64,000 bases of DNA from Dictyoglomus sp. NZ13-RE01 (GCA_002878375.1 NIRF01000001.1:361931-425930); one strand, 5' to 3'; numbered from the stretch's first letter, positions 54,170-63,814 are shown. Notes: generated by a model from the letters alone, not told the origin. Program-made: numbers and translations.

Positions 54170-54984
54170 TTTTTTACCTCCTCTAAAAACTTCCCGTAGT
54201 TTCTTATCTTCTCATATCTTTCCTTCAATAGAGTCTCCACAGGTTTATTTTTCAGGTTCTTGTAGGCTTTTTTAAGTGCCTTCCTTATGTTCTCTGCAGT
54301 TTTCAGAAGGTCTGTGTGAGCACCACCTTCTGGCTCTGGAATTATTTCATCAACAAGTCCCAAATTAAATAAATCCTCAGCAGTTATTTTTAAAGCAGAT
54401 GCTGCCTCAGGGGCTTTTGATGCATCCCTAAAAAGAATAGAAGCACATCCTTCTGGGGATATTACTGAATAATAGGCATTCTCCAAAATCATTATATGGT
54501 CCCCTACTCCAATTCCTAATGCCCCACCACTTCCTCCCTCACTAAGCACCACAACAATTATTGGTACCTGCAAAAGTGACATTTCTTTTAAATTTACTGC
54601 AATAGCCATTGCCTGTCCTCTTTCTTCCGCCCCGATACCAGGATAAGCTCCTGGAGTATCTATAAAACTAAAAATGGGGATATTAAACTTTTCTGCCAAT
54701 TTCATTATTCTCAATGCCTTTCTATAGCCCTCAGGATGTGGCATTCCAAAATTTCTCTTTATCTTTTCCTGTATATCTTTCCCCTTCTCCTGTCCTATAA
54801 TAGCAACGCTTTCTCCCTCAAAAAAGCCAAAACCTGTAATTATGGCAGGATCATCACCAAAGTATCTATCTCCATGTAGTTCCACAAAATCTTCAAACAA
54901 CTCATTTAGATAGTCAAGAAAGGTAGGTCTCTGAGGATGCCTTGCTAAAAGGATCCTTTCCCATGGAGTTAAGTCTTTTCTCAT
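54166..54984 (-). CDS. accA: Acetyl-CoA carboxylase carboxyltransferase, alpha subunit
   Basis: A 272-residue subunit that moves CO2 from biotin to acetyl-CoA for fatty-acid synthesis. TPWERILLARHPQRP, ELHGDRYFGDDPAI, FIDTPGAYPGIGAEERGQ and LSEGGSGGALGIGVGD are AccA signatures. The frame extends 12 bp more, but the ATG at 54984 overlaps the accD stop as ATGA and has GGAGG 5 bp upstream, so I start there. Confidence 0.96.
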   Translation of the reverse strand: MRKDLTPWERILLARHPQRPTFLDYLNELFEDFVELHGDRYFGDDPAIITGFGFFEGESVAIIGQEKGKDIQEKIKRNFGMPHPEGYRKALRIMKLAEKFNIPIFSFIDTPGAYPGIGAEERGQAMAIAVNLKEMSLLQVPIIVVVLSEGGSGGALGIGVGDHIMILENAYYSVISPEGCASILFRDASKAPEAASALKITAEDLFNLGLVDEIIPEPEGGAHTDLLKTAENIRKALKKAYKNLKNKPVETLLKERYEKIRNYGKFLEEVKK

Positions 54985-55829
54985 TTTCTCCTCCATAATA
55001 GTTTTAGCAAGGTGATAACAGTAGGTCTTAATCTTTTTCTTTCAACTACCATATCTATCATTCCATGTTGTAAAACAAACTCTGCCTTTTGAAAACCTTC
55101 AGGCAACTTTTGTTTTATTGTTTGTTCTATAACTCTTGGTCCTGCAAATCCAATAAGAGCACCAGGTTCAGCTATTATAACATCACCAAGAGAGCCAAAA
55201 CTTGCAAGTACCCCAGCAGTGGATGGATGTGTCAGAATAGTTATATATGGGATTTTAGCTCTATCAAGTCTTGCAATGGCGGATGATGTTTTTGCCATTT
55301 GCAATAGAGATATCAAGCCTTCTTGCATTCTTGCACCACCAGATGCTATAACCCCTATCAAAGGAATTTTTTTCTCTATAGATCTTTCAATTGCCCGAGT
55401 TACTTTCTCTCCTACTACTGATCCCATACTTCCACCTATAAATCTAAAATCCATAACCATTAAATTTACAGGAATTCCATCCATACGGGCAAGTCCTGTA
55501 ACTACAGCTTCCTTCAATCCAGTCTCATTTTGGGCTTCTATCAATCTCTGACTATATGGTTTTGTATCCTGAAAACCTAAAATATCATAAGAGATTATAT
55601 TACTATCAGTTTCTTCAAAAGTGTTTTCATCCACTAATATTTCTATGCGTTCCTGGGCAGTAAGTTGGGAGTGGAAGCCACATTTTATACATACTTTATA
55701 ATTTTCTAACCAATCCTTGGAATAAATAATTTGATTACATTGAGGACACTTTATCCAAAGACCATCAGGAATATCCTTTCCTTTCGTTTCTCTGGAATCT
55801 TTCCTTTTTCCTATGAAATCTCTAAACAT
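54981..55829 (-). CDS. accD: Acetyl-CoA carboxylase carboxyltransferase, beta subunit
   Basis: A 282-residue partner of AccA. An N-terminal C4 zinc finger (Cys28, Cys31, Cys47, Cys50) is followed by the crotonase-fold carboxyltransferase with VMDFRFIGGSMGSVVGEK, SGGARMQEGLISLLQMAKT and LTHPSTAGVLASFGSLGD. It follows dnaE by 29 bp. No accB or accC is in the window. Confidence 0.96.
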   Translation of the reverse strand: MFRDFIGKRKDSRETKGKDIPDGLWIKCPQCNQIIYSKDWLENYKVCIKCGFHSQLTAQERIEILVDENTFEETDSNIISYDILGFQDTKPYSQRLIEAQNETGLKEAVVTGLARMDGIPVNLMVMDFRFIGGSMGSVVGEKVTRAIERSIEKKIPLIGVIASGGARMQEGLISLLQMAKTSSAIARLDRAKIPYITILTHPSTAGVLASFGSLGDVIIAEPGALIGFAGPRVIEQTIKQKLPEGFQKAEFVLQHGMIDMVVERKRLRPTVITLLKLLWRRK

Positions 55830-55858
55830 GATAAACTTTCCCTTCCTTCAAATTTAGT

Positions 55859-58800
55859 TTAATATAAACTGGTCAAAGAAAATTTATGAGTATTTCCTAA
55901 GATTCTTTTTAAATTAGATAAGAATTCATCATTTATGGATATCCAATACTCTGGTGCCGTTACAATTTTTATACCTTTTATATCTATAATCACAGGGATC
56001 ATACCTTTATTATTCTTCAAAAGATCTTTCAAATTAAAAAGTACATGATAATCCAAATTATTTGCATCTAATTTTATCTCTAACAAACGTCCCTCTAAAT
56101 CCCCTACATCCTCCACAATAATCTTAATTCTCTCATTCTCCTCCTTAGGTACTTCTAACTTTCCTCCTATAATAACCTTTTTCCCCTCAATTATCAAATC
56201 CTGATACTTATTATAAACCGATGAAAAAACAGTTAAATCCGCTTCTCCTGTCAAATCTTCAAGAGTAGCAAATACCATTTTCTGTTTTTTTCTATCTATA
56301 ACTTCTCTAATATTTTTCAAAATCCCTGAAATAACTACATATTTTCCATCTTCAAACTCCCTCAAATCATCAATATCATAATCCAATATTTTATTTACTT
56401 TCTTTTTCATATCCAACAAAGGATCGTATGATACATAGAATCCTATGACCTCTTTCTCCATCGCCAATAATTCATCTAAAGTAAATTCAGGTAAATTTTC
56501 TAAAGCAATGTCTGAAACCCCAAAAGATTCTGTTCCAAACAGAGAAGCTTGGGCCACTTTAATTTTTTTGTTCTTTTGGGCATAATCAATAATTTTATCA
56601 ATATTAGTCAAAAATGTCCTTCTTGAATAATTAAGACTATCAAAAGCTCCTGCTTTTATTAAACTTTCTAATGCCCTCTTATTTGTGTACTTACTATCTA
56701 ATCTATTAATAAAGTCTAATATAGAGCTAAATTTTCCATTCTTTTCTCTTTCATTCACAATAGCTTCTGCGACACTCTCCCCCACATTTTTAATTCCAGA
56801 TAATCCAAATCTTATTCCCTCATCAGTTACAGTAAAACCTACCATACTTTCATTTATGTCTGGTTTCAGAATACTTATTCCCATTCTCTTAACTTCCGCT
56901 AAATATCTTAAAAGTTTATCATTATTTCCCATTACGCTTGTTAATACTGCAGACATATATTCCTTGGGATAATATGTTTTTAGAAAGGCAGTTTGATAAG
57001 TAATTAAGGCATAAGCTGCACTATGAGACTTATTAAATCCATATTCTGCAAATTTTGCCATATCCTCAAAGATTTCCTTTGCTATTTCCTCTGGAATACC
57101 TCTTTCTTTAGCTCCATTTATGAATAATTCTCTTTGCTGTTCCATAACTTCTGGTAATTTCTTTCCCATTGCTCTTCTCAATAAATCCGCTTGTCCTAAT
57201 GTGAAACCTGCAAGTTTATGTGCAATCTCCATTACCTGCTCCTGATAGACAATAACTCCGTAAGTTTCTGCTAAAATAGGTTCTAATGCAGGATGGATAT
57301 ATTTTACCTCTTCTTCTCCCCTTTTCCTCTTTATATAACTCTCAAGTCTTCCCAAAGGACCAGGTCTATACAATGCTAAAACAGCTATTAAATCCTCAAA
57401 TTTTTCTGGTTTAACTTCTTTAAGCAAATTACGCATTCCCTTACTTTCTAATTGAAAAACTCCTACTGTTTCACCAGATTGTAAAAGCTCATAAACCTTT
57501 TTATCATCCAATGGTATATTATTAATATCTATTTCAATGCCATAACGTCTTTTAATCTCCTTCAATGTATCATTTATTACTGTAAGTGTTCTTAAACCTA
57601 AAAAATCCATTTTTAAAAGTCCCAATTCCTCTAAATTCGTCATTGGGAATTGGGTTACTATTTCATTACCTTCCATTATTTGAAGAGGTACGTACTCTAC
57701 AATAGGTTCTTTTGAAATAACTATACCTGCTGCATGAATTGAAGCATGTCTTGCATAGCCTTCTAATTTTTTAGCAATAGAAATAATTCTCTCATAAGTT
57801 GGATTTTGATTTATAAGTTCTCTTAATTCTTCAGAGTTCTCAATAGCTTCGTCGATTGTAGAATTCTGTGGAATCATTTTAGCCAATCTATCTACATCAC
57901 CATAAGGAACATCTAATACTCTTCCTACATCCCTAATTGCAGCACGAGAAGCCATAGTTCCAAAGGTTATTATTTGTGCTACATGATCTTTTCCATATTT
58001 TTCCCTTACATAGTTTATAACTTCTTCTCTTCTTTCAAAACAAAAATCTATATCGATATCAGGCATTGTCACTCTTTCTGGATTCAAAAATCTTTCAAAT
58101 ATGAGTCCCCATCTTGTAGGTTCCAGATTAGTTATTCCTAAAACATAGGCTACTAAAGAGCCTGCTGCAGATCCTCTTCCAGGTCCTACTGGTATTCCTT
58201 TACTCTTTGCATAGTTGACAAAATCTGAAACAATAAGAAAGTAACCGGCAAACCCCATCTGCTTTATAATAGATATTTCATAACTGAGTCTTTCTTTAAT
58301 TTCAGGAGTTAATTCCTTAAACTTTAATTCCGCATTCTTCCAACAGAGTTTCTCAAAATAGGACTCCAATGTTTCTCCTTCTGGGATTTCAAAGGTAGGC
58401 AAAATTATTCTATTAAGAGGCAATTCTAAATTACATAATTCAGCAATTTTCAAAGTATTTTCTAAGGCGGTCGGAACATTATAAAAAAGTCTTTCCATTT
58501 CCTCGGGGGATCGTAAATAAAATTCGTTTGTTCCAAAACGTAGTCTATTTTTATCGTTTAATTTAGAGCCCGTTTGAATACACAAAAGAATATCGTGAAT
58601 TTCTGCATCTTCTTTATTTATATAATGCACATCATTTGTAGCAACCACTGGAATTCCTAATTCCTTGGAAAATTTGATTAAAGTAGAATTTACAATTTTC
58701 TGCTCAGGAAGTCCATTATCCTGCAATTCTAAATAAAAATCTTCCCCAAAGATATCTAAATATTCATTAATTGCCTTCCTTGCATCTTCAATTCTATTTT

Positions 58801-59239
58801 GGAGAATTAAAGTAGGAATCTCTCCTGCAAGACAACTCGTTAAAGCTATTAAACCTTTATGGTGATTTCTAAGTAACTCCTTATCAACTCTTGGCTTATA
58901 ATAAAAACCTTCTAAATAAGAAGCAGTAACAATACGAGATAAATTCTTATACCCCTCTAAATCTTTTGCTAATAGGATAAGATGGTATAAAGAGTTTCTT
59001 TGTCCCTTTTTATCAAATCTTGAACCAGGAGTAACATAAACCTCACATCCAATTATTGGCTTTATTCCATTTTCTTTTGCAGTTTTATAGAAATCAATAG
59101 CACCATACATTACCCCATGATCTGTCAAAGCAATAGCAGGCATGTTAAACTCTTTTGCCCTTTGCACTAAATCAGGAATTCTACATGCCCCATCTAACAA
59201 ACTAAACTCAGAATGGACATGCAAATGTACAAAACTCAT
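55859..59239 (-). CDS. dnaE: DNA polymerase III alpha subunit
   Basis: A 1126-residue replicative polymerase of the DnaE1 type. The PHP domain starts VHLHVHSEFSLLDGACRI. The polymerase active site includes VGPGRGSAAGSLVAYVLGIT and MPDIDIDFCFERREEVINYV. ASIHAAGIVIS and the helix-hairpin-helix region follow, and an OB fold is near 980-1060. There is no exonuclease insertion in the PHP domain, so it is not PolC. Length is typical. Confidence 0.97.
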   Translation of the reverse strand: MSFVHLHVHSEFSLLDGACRIPDLVQRAKEFNMPAIALTDHGVMYGAIDFYKTAKENGIKPIIGCEVYVTPGSRFDKKGQRNSLYHLILLAKDLEGYKNLSRIVTASYLEGFYYKPRVDKELLRNHHKGLIALTSCLAGEIPTLILQNRIEDARKAINEYLDIFGEDFYLELQDNGLPEQKIVNSTLIKFSKELGIPVVATNDVHYINKEDAEIHDILLCIQTGSKLNDKNRLRFGTNEFYLRSPEEMERLFYNVPTALENTLKIAELCNLELPLNRIILPTFEIPEGETLESYFEKLCWKNAELKFKELTPEIKERLSYEISIIKQMGFAGYFLIVSDFVNYAKSKGIPVGPGRGSAAGSLVAYVLGITNLEPTRWGLIFERFLNPERVTMPDIDIDFCFERREEVINYVREKYGKDHVAQIITFGTMASRAAIRDVGRVLDVPYGDVDRLAKMIPQNSTIDEAIENSEELRELINQNPTYERIISIAKKLEGYARHASIHAAGIVISKEPIVEYVPLQIMEGNEIVTQFPMTNLEELGLLKMDFLGLRTLTVINDTLKEIKRRYGIEIDINNIPLDDKKVYELLQSGETVGVFQLESKGMRNLLKEVKPEKFEDLIAVLALYRPGPLGRLESYIKRKRGEEEVKYIHPALEPILAETYGVIVYQEQVMEIAHKLAGFTLGQADLLRRAMGKKLPEVMEQQRELFINGAKERGIPEEIAKEIFEDMAKFAEYGFNKSHSAAYALITYQTAFLKTYYPKEYMSAVLTSVMGNNDKLLRYLAEVKRMGISILKPDINESMVGFTVTDEGIRFGLSGIKNVGESVAEAIVNEREKNGKFSSILDFINRLDSKYTNKRALESLIKAGAFDSLNYSRRTFLTNIDKIIDYAQKNKKIKVAQASLFGTESFGVSDIALENLPEFTLDELLAMEKEVIGFYVSYDPLLDMKKKVNKILDYDIDDLREFEDGKYVVISGILKNIREVIDRKKQKMVFATLEDLTGEADLTVFSSVYNKYQDLIIEGKKVIIGGKLEVPKEENERIKIIVEDVGDLEGRLLEIKLDANNLDYHVLFNLKDLLKNNKGMIPVIIDIKGIKIVTAPEYWISINDEFLSNLKRILGNTHKFSLTSLY

Positions 59240-59258
59240 AGTTTTATCACAGCTGAAA

Positions 59259-59558
59259 TTATATTTGGCTTGGATCTATTCCTAATAGTACAAAAAAGCT
59301 TTCTAAAGCCCTTTTTCTTCCTCTTGAGATAGCATCACTACTTTCTCCTATTAGTTTGTATTCTTCTATAGCAATTTTAAGAGTCTCATCAATCCCCTTC
59401 TCTTCAATATTTTTGTAAAGCTCTTTATATTTTTCATAACGAGCCTTTGCATTCTGTTCCCAATACTCTCGATCAGAAACTACAGCACTTTTCAAAATAT
59501 CCTGTTTCGCAAGTTTGGCAAAAGCATCCAAACCTTTTAAAATCTCATCTTTTTCCAT
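59259..59558 (-). CDS. Uncharacterised 99-residue helical protein
   Basis: I do not recognise this protein. It is highly charged and probably all helical: MEKDEILKGLDAFAKLAKQD at the start, then EYWEQNAKARYEKYKELYKN and ALESFFVLLGIDPSQI at the end. It has no membrane segment, cysteine or known motif. It lies between the UDG and dnaE genes on the same strand with 19-25 bp gaps, and a GGAGG ribosome binding site precedes the ATG, so it is probably a real gene. Confidence 0.65.
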   Translation of the reverse strand: MEKDEILKGLDAFAKLAKQDILKSAVVSDREYWEQNAKARYEKYKELYKNIEEKGIDETLKIAIEEYKLIGESSDAISRGRKRALESFFVLLGIDPSQI

Positions 59559-59582
59559 AAAAATTTACCTCCATTTAAAATT

Positions 59583-60194
59583 TTACCAAAAGGATAATTG
59601 CTCTTTTGTGAGAGTTTTACTTTCGCTTGTTTCCTTTTCAATAAGGTCCTTTAGTTTTTCAAAATCCCTTTTAATCTCATCCATAACTTTAGCATGATAT
59701 AATGCAGCTGCAGGATGGTAAGTTACAAATACTAATCTACCCTCTATACTAAAAGTTTTTCCATGATAGGAACTCATATTAATAGGAGTTTTTAAAATAG
59801 CATATGCGGAATATCTACCAAGGGTACATATAATCCTTGGATTAATTATTTTTATCTGCGCTTCTAAGTACGGATAACATGCTTTTATTTCATCAGGATT
59901 AGGCTCCCTGTTGTTAGGAGGTCTGCATTTTAAAACATTAGCGATATAAACTTCTTCCCTTTTTAGTCCTAAAGACTCAATAAGATTTGTTAATAATTTT
60001 CCTGCTGCGCCTACAAAAGGTCTTCCTTCTTGATCTTCATGAAAACCAGGAGCTTCGCCAATAAACATAATTTTTGAATGAATATCTCCTTCACCAAAAA
60101 CCACATTAGTTCTTTCCTTCCATAGGGAACATTTTTTACAGTTTTTGACCTCTTCTTCCAACTTTTTAATATCTAAATTATTCATGCCATCCAT
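59583..60194 (-). CDS. Uracil-DNA glycosylase, family 4
   Basis: A 203-residue iron-sulfur glycosylase that removes uracil from DNA, important in hot-living organisms with fast cytosine deamination. Motifs are NCKKCSLWKERTN (first two cluster cysteines), FIGEAPGFHEDQEGRPFVGAAG, VLKCRPPNNREPNPDEIKAC with the other two cysteines, and the C-terminal VTYHPAA. It overlaps pcm by 17 bp. Confidence 0.95.
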   Translation of the reverse strand: MDGMNNLDIKKLEEEVKNCKKCSLWKERTNVVFGEGDIHSKIMFIGEAPGFHEDQEGRPFVGAAGKLLTNLIESLGLKREEVYIANVLKCRPPNNREPNPDEIKACYPYLEAQIKIINPRIICTLGRYSAYAILKTPINMSSYHGKTFSIEGRLVFVTYHPAAALYHAKVMDEIKRDFEKLKDLIEKETSESKTLTKEQLSFW

Positions 60195-60840
60195 ATTTAC
60201 CTATTAAAGGTACAAAAACTACACCTCCTAAATTATATACTTTTTTCTCTCCATCCTTTTTCACAATTTTATAAAGTGTTTGATATTCTCTACTTCCTAT
60301 CGGAATTACTATTATACCATTATCTTCTAATTGTTCCCATAGAGGAGGAGGAATATCTGGAGCAGAGGCAGTAACTATTATTCTGTCGTATTTTGCAAAT
60401 TCTTCCCATCCTTCTGTACCATCACCTAACTTAAAATGAATATTTTTATACCCTAAAAAGGTCAAAAGATCTTTGGCACGCTCCATTAAAGATTTTATTC
60501 TTTCAATTGTGTAAACTTCCTTTGAAAGTTCTGCTAATATTGCGGTTTGATAGCCAGAACCAGTACCAATCTCTAAAACCTTTTCTTTCCCTGTTAAATC
60601 TAAAGCTTGTGTCATCAATGCTACAATATATGGTTGTGATATGGTTTGACTTTCTCCAATAGGTAAAGCATTATTTTCATAAGCCAAATCCTCTAATTCC
60701 TTTGGCAAAAACAAATGTCTTGGTATCTTTCCTATAGCTCTTAGTACAGATTCCGATGTTATACCTTCTTCCCTTAAAAGCTCAATTAATCTTTGCCTCT
60801 TCTTTTTATGCTCCCATGTATCAAAGAGTTCTTCTTTCAC
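60178..60840 (-). CDS. pcm: Protein-L-isoaspartate O-methyltransferase
   Basis: A 220-residue repair enzyme that methylates isoaspartyl residues in aged proteins. GESQTISQPYIVALMTQAL, the SAM loop VLEIGTGSGYQTAILAEL and the DRIIVTASAPDIPPPLWEQL segment are typical. The start is GTG, one base after the spermidine-synthase stop. Confidence 0.94.
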   Translation of the reverse strand: MKEELFDTWEHKKKRQRLIELLREEGITSESVLRAIGKIPRHLFLPKELEDLAYENNALPIGESQTISQPYIVALMTQALDLTGKEKVLEIGTGSGYQTAILAELSKEVYTIERIKSLMERAKDLLTFLGYKNIHFKLGDGTEGWEEFAKYDRIIVTASAPDIPPPLWEQLEDNGIIVIPIGSREYQTLYKIVKKDGEKKVYNLGGVVFVPLIGKYGWHE

Positions 60841-60841
60841 T

Positions 60842-61693
60842 CTAATCCCTTAAATATTTTGGAAGATAAAAGAGAGAAAGATGGGTTATACCATCATAAA
60901 ATCTTAAATCACCTTTAACTTTTTCATTTATAAGATGATTTATCTCTTCCTCTGATCTAAAAGGATTAATTGGACCTTTTCCTGCTATTAAAAAGCCCCA
61001 AGTACTATCAAAAGATGGTATATATGTCTGATATGAATAAATATTATTAGAAAATACCTTTTTCATGTTATTTTTTATCCAAAGATGCTTATTGTGTTGT
61101 CCCCATTGAGTAGTTTCTCCTTGAGTAACTACTATTCCATCACTACTCAATCTATCCCATACCATTTTATAAAATTCAGGTGTATATAGCCTATAGGCAG
61201 GAGTATCTGGATACGGCTCTGGTAGGTCTAAAATAATAATATCAAAAGAGTTTTCATAGTTCTTAATATATTCCCAACCATCCATATATATTAATTTTAC
61301 TCTTGGATTCCTAAAGGCTCCTTGATGCCATTCTTCTAAATACTGCTCAGCAAAATTTATAATATCCTGATCAATCTCAATAGCAGTTATAGTTAAGTCA
61401 TGATACTTTAGTAATTCTCTTAAAGTTGCACCTTCACCTGCACCAATCACTAAAACATTCTTTGGCTCAGGATGCAGTATTAGAGCAGGATGCACCAATG
61501 CTTCATGGTAAATATGCTCATCCATCTCCGTAGATTGGATTTTTCCATCAATAATCAAACACTTTCCAAAAGTTTTATTTCTAATTATCTGAATCTTTTG
61601 CCATTGAGTCTTAACATCTACAAGCACTTCATTAATTGCATAACAATGGTATTGATCTTCTGCCACCTGATCTACATACCAGTGCGAATACAT
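60842..61693 (-). CDS. speE: Spermidine-synthase-like aminopropyltransferase
   Basis: A 283-residue polyamine synthase: N-terminal beta domain (LIIDGKIQSTEMDEHIYHEALVHPA) and a SAM-type fold with VIGAGEGATLRELL, IEIDQDIINFAEQYL and IILDLPEPYPDTPAYRLYTPEFYK. The GEGATLRE motif resembles the enzymes of Thermus and other thermophiles, which can prefer agmatine or make long polyamines; the substrate cannot be fixed here. No SAM decarboxylase gene is adjacent. Confidence 0.87.
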   Translation of the reverse strand: MYSHWYVDQVAEDQYHCYAINEVLVDVKTQWQKIQIIRNKTFGKCLIIDGKIQSTEMDEHIYHEALVHPALILHPEPKNVLVIGAGEGATLRELLKYHDLTITAIEIDQDIINFAEQYLEEWHQGAFRNPRVKLIYMDGWEYIKNYENSFDIIILDLPEPYPDTPAYRLYTPEFYKMVWDRLSSDGIVVTQGETTQWGQHNKHLWIKNNMKKVFSNNIYSYQTYIPSFDSTWGFLIAGKGPINPFRSEEEINHLINEKVKGDLRFYDGITHLSLFYLPKYLRD

Positions 61694-61706
61694 ATCTCCC
61701 TCTCCT

Positions 61707-61979
61707 TTAATATATATTAAAATCGTTATATTTTCCTTCCGTTTCTTCCCACTTTACGTCAACTTTCTCTACTACAGCGCCAAAAGGTCCTTGTTCTAAT
61801 TTTTCTAAAAAAGCTTTCAGAGTTTCTTCATCCCCCTCCCCAATCACCTCTACTCTTCCATCAGACAAATTCCTCACAAACCCATTAATACCTAACCTTT
61901 TTGCCCATTTATAAGCAAAATATCTATATCCTACACCCTGAACAATTCCGTAGACAAAAACATGGATTTTCTTTTTCAT
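61707..61979 (-). CDS. acyP: Acylphosphatase
   Basis: A 90-residue enzyme that hydrolyses acyl phosphates. The family motif VYGIVQGVGYRYFAYKWAKRLGINGFVRNLSDGRVEV contains the catalytic Arg (GVGYR) and Asn (RNLSDG). It lies 13 bp upstream of the speE gene on the same strand and directly downstream of the tRNA-Pro(CGG) gene. Confidence 0.94.
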   Translation of the reverse strand: MKKKIHVFVYGIVQGVGYRYFAYKWAKRLGINGFVRNLSDGRVEVIGEGDEETLKAFLEKLEQGPFGAVVEKVDVKWEETEGKYNDFNIY

Positions 61980-61991
61980 GATTTATACAAC

Positions 61992-62067
61992 TGGTCGGGG
62001 CGACTGGACTTGAACCAGCGACCTCCTACTCCCGAAGCAGGCGCGCTAGCCACTGCGCTACGCCCCG
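61992..62067 (-). tRNA. tRNA-Pro (anticodon CGG)
   Basis: A 76-base tRNA with encoded CCA on the minus strand. Acceptor CGGGGCG/CGCCCCG with the proline-specific C1-G72 pair; anticodon stem CCTGC/GTAGG around loop TTCGGGA, anticodon CGG; T-loop TTCAAGT. It decodes CCG. Confidence 0.96.
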
Positions 62068-62079
62068 TTAAAAATTTAA

Positions 62080-62155
62080 TGGTCGGGGCGACTGGACTCG
62101 AACCAGCGACCTTCCGCACCCCAAACGGACGCGCTAACCCCTGCGCTACGCCCCG
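62080..62155 (-). tRNA. tRNA-Pro (anticodon GGG)
   Basis: A 76-base tRNA with encoded CCA, 12 bp from the tRNA-Pro(CGG) gene. Acceptor CGGGGCG/CGCCCCG; anticodon stem TCCGT/GCGGA around loop TTGGGGT, anticodon GGG; T-loop TTCGAGT. It decodes CCC and CCU. The two genes have identical acceptor and T stems and very similar D arms, so they probably arose by duplication. Confidence 0.96.
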
Positions 62156-62181
62156 ACACCTATTAATTATAGCATAAACTT

Positions 62182-62412
62182 TTAATTTCTTAAAGGAATA
62201 TCTATCCTTAAAACCGTCTGATTATCTCTACTTGAAACATTTACTTCAATATTTTCTGTATCCAACTGTGAATATTTAGATATTATTTTTATTATATCTT
62301 CCTTAATTGAATCAATTGCTCCTTGTTCTAAGCCAGCTCTATCATATATTACCATTACACTAAGGCGTCTTTTAGCTTCAGCTGCAGAGCCAGATCTTCC
62401 TGCAGACAACAT
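62182..62412 (-). CDS. minE: Cell-division topological specificity factor MinE
   Basis: A 76-residue protein that releases MinD from the membrane. AAEAKRRLSVMVIYDRAGL is the MinD-binding segment, followed by the dimerisation domain IKEDIIKIISKYSQLD. It lies 10 bp after minD. Confidence 0.93.
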   Translation of the reverse strand: MLSAGRSGSAAEAKRRLSVMVIYDRAGLEQGAIDSIKEDIIKIISKYSQLDTENIEVNVSSRDNQTVLRIDIPLRN

Positions 62413-62422
62413 TTTCTCCTCC

Positions 62423-63217
62423 TTAAATACTCAAAAATTTACGAAGCCTGTCTATAAATGATTCTTCCTTAAAGAGTACATTCCAATCTACTTTTTCTCC
62501 CAACATGCTATCCACAATCAAGCTAAAAGCAAGTCCTGCTTTACTCTTGTTTCCATTTAATATAATTGGCTCTCCTTTATTTACACTAACAATAATCTCC
62601 TCATCTTCTGGAACAACTCCTAACAATTTTATTGCCAGAACATCTAATACATCCTCTACTGATAACATGTCCCCTTTCTTTACCATTTCAGGTCTCAATC
62701 TATTAATTATTAACACTGTATCTTTAAAACCATTCGCTTCCAAAAGCCCAATTACTTTATCAGCATCTCTAACAGCTGCAACTTCTGGAGTAGTAATAAC
62801 TATAGCACTATCTGCTCCAGCAATCGCATTTTTAAAACCTTGCTCAATTCCAGCAGGACAATCAATTAATATGTAGTCAAAATTTGGTCTTAGATTTTCA
62901 ACAATTTCTATTATTTGGGTTCTCTTTATTGCTTCTTTATCTCTTGTTTGTGCTGCAGGAAGTAAGAATAAATTGGACAGTCTTCTGTCTTTTACCAAAG
63001 CTTGTCTTACATTACATTTACCTTCAGCAACATCTACGATATTATACACAATTCTGTTTTCTAATCCCAAAAGAAGATCCAAATTTCTAAGTCCAATGTC
63101 TGTATCTATTAAAACTACATTGTAACCTTTTAGTGCAAGTCCTGTTCCAATATTTGCAACAGCAGTTGTCTTTCCAACTCCCCCTTTCCCAGAAGTTACG
63201 ACAATAGACTTTCCCAT
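62423..63217 (-). CDS. minD: Septum-site-determining ATPase MinD
   Basis: A 264-residue ParA-type ATPase that places MinC on the membrane. The deviant Walker A is SGKGGVGKTT (9-18), with DTDIGLRNLDLLLGLENRIVYN and LIDCPAGIEQGF. The C-terminal amphipathic membrane-targeting helix is SFIDRLRKFLSI. It is cotranscribed with minC and minE. Confidence 0.96.
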   Translation of the reverse strand: MGKSIVVTSGKGGVGKTTAVANIGTGLALKGYNVVLIDTDIGLRNLDLLLGLENRIVYNIVDVAEGKCNVRQALVKDRRLSNLFLLPAAQTRDKEAIKRTQIIEIVENLRPNFDYILIDCPAGIEQGFKNAIAGADSAIVITTPEVAAVRDADKVIGLLEANGFKDTVLIINRLRPEMVKKGDMLSVEDVLDVLAIKLLGVVPEDEEIIVSVNKGEPIILNGNKSKAGLAFSLIVDSMLGEKVDWNVLFKEESFIDRLRKFLSI

Positions 63218-63226
63218 ACTTCCCTC

Positions 63227-63814
63227 CTAAACTAAGTATAGACTTATTTTTATTTTTTCATTCTCTATATAAGTCCAATATCCAATACCTTTTTCCTTTA
63301 TCTTTTCCTTATTCCAAATTAAATCAGCAATCTGAAGATGAATAGGATCAAGATCCAAACAGAATATTAATGCCTTTCTATTATCTTCAAAGCCAGCATA
63401 AACTGAACCTTTCAATTTTCCAATAATATATATGCTCTTTTCACTAACAACTTCTGCTCCTGGATTTACATCTCCCAAAATTAAAATGTTCTCTCTTGAA
63501 AATATTTTCCTACCATTTCTAACTGGACCAATAATAATCTCCGCTAAATTTTTCTCGACAATTTTGGTATTGAAAATATCCCTGTATAACATTATACCAA
63601 ATTTTTTAAAAATTTCCTGTTGGAAATTATACCACTCTTCTTCATCGATCCTTCTATCCTTGAGATCCACATTCATAGAAATGCCTTTTAGGAAATCTTG
63701 TCTTTTCTCCAATTCTTTTTCAATTTCCTCCTTAATCTCAAGCCAAGTTAATGAAGGATCAACCTCTATTTTAATACCATCCCTCAAATTGCCCTTAATG
63801 GAGATTTTTGCCAA
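63227..63814 (-). CDS. minC: Septum-site-determining protein MinC
   Basis: A 195-residue inhibitor of FtsZ assembly. The N-terminal FtsZ-binding domain occupies about residues 1-90; the C-terminal beta-helix has GPVRNGRKIFSRENILILGDVNPGAEV and the IGKLKGSVYAG segment that binds MinD. It overlaps the penicillin-binding-protein gene by 20 bp. Confidence 0.94.
   Translation of the reverse strand: MAKISIKGNLRDGIKIEVDPSLTWLEIKEEIEKELEKRQDFLKGISMNVDLKDRRIDEEEWYNFQQEIFKKFGIMLYRDIFNTKIVEKNLAEIIIGPVRNGRKIFSRENILILGDVNPGAEVVSEKSIYIIGKLKGSVYAGFEDNRKALIFCLDLDPIHLQIADLIWNKEKIKEKGIGYWTYIENEKIKISLYLV

Noticed and set aside
50847-62000. Cobalamin riboswitch expected for a B12-dependent reductase
   Set aside because: The reductase gene is preceded by another coding region with a one-base gap, and the operon leader at 50930-50960 is too short for a B12 riboswitch.
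61962-62177. A 71-codon plus-strand frame
   Set aside because: It runs antisense through both tRNA-Pro genes, a common artefact (SGRLDLNQRPPTPEAGALATA-type peptides).
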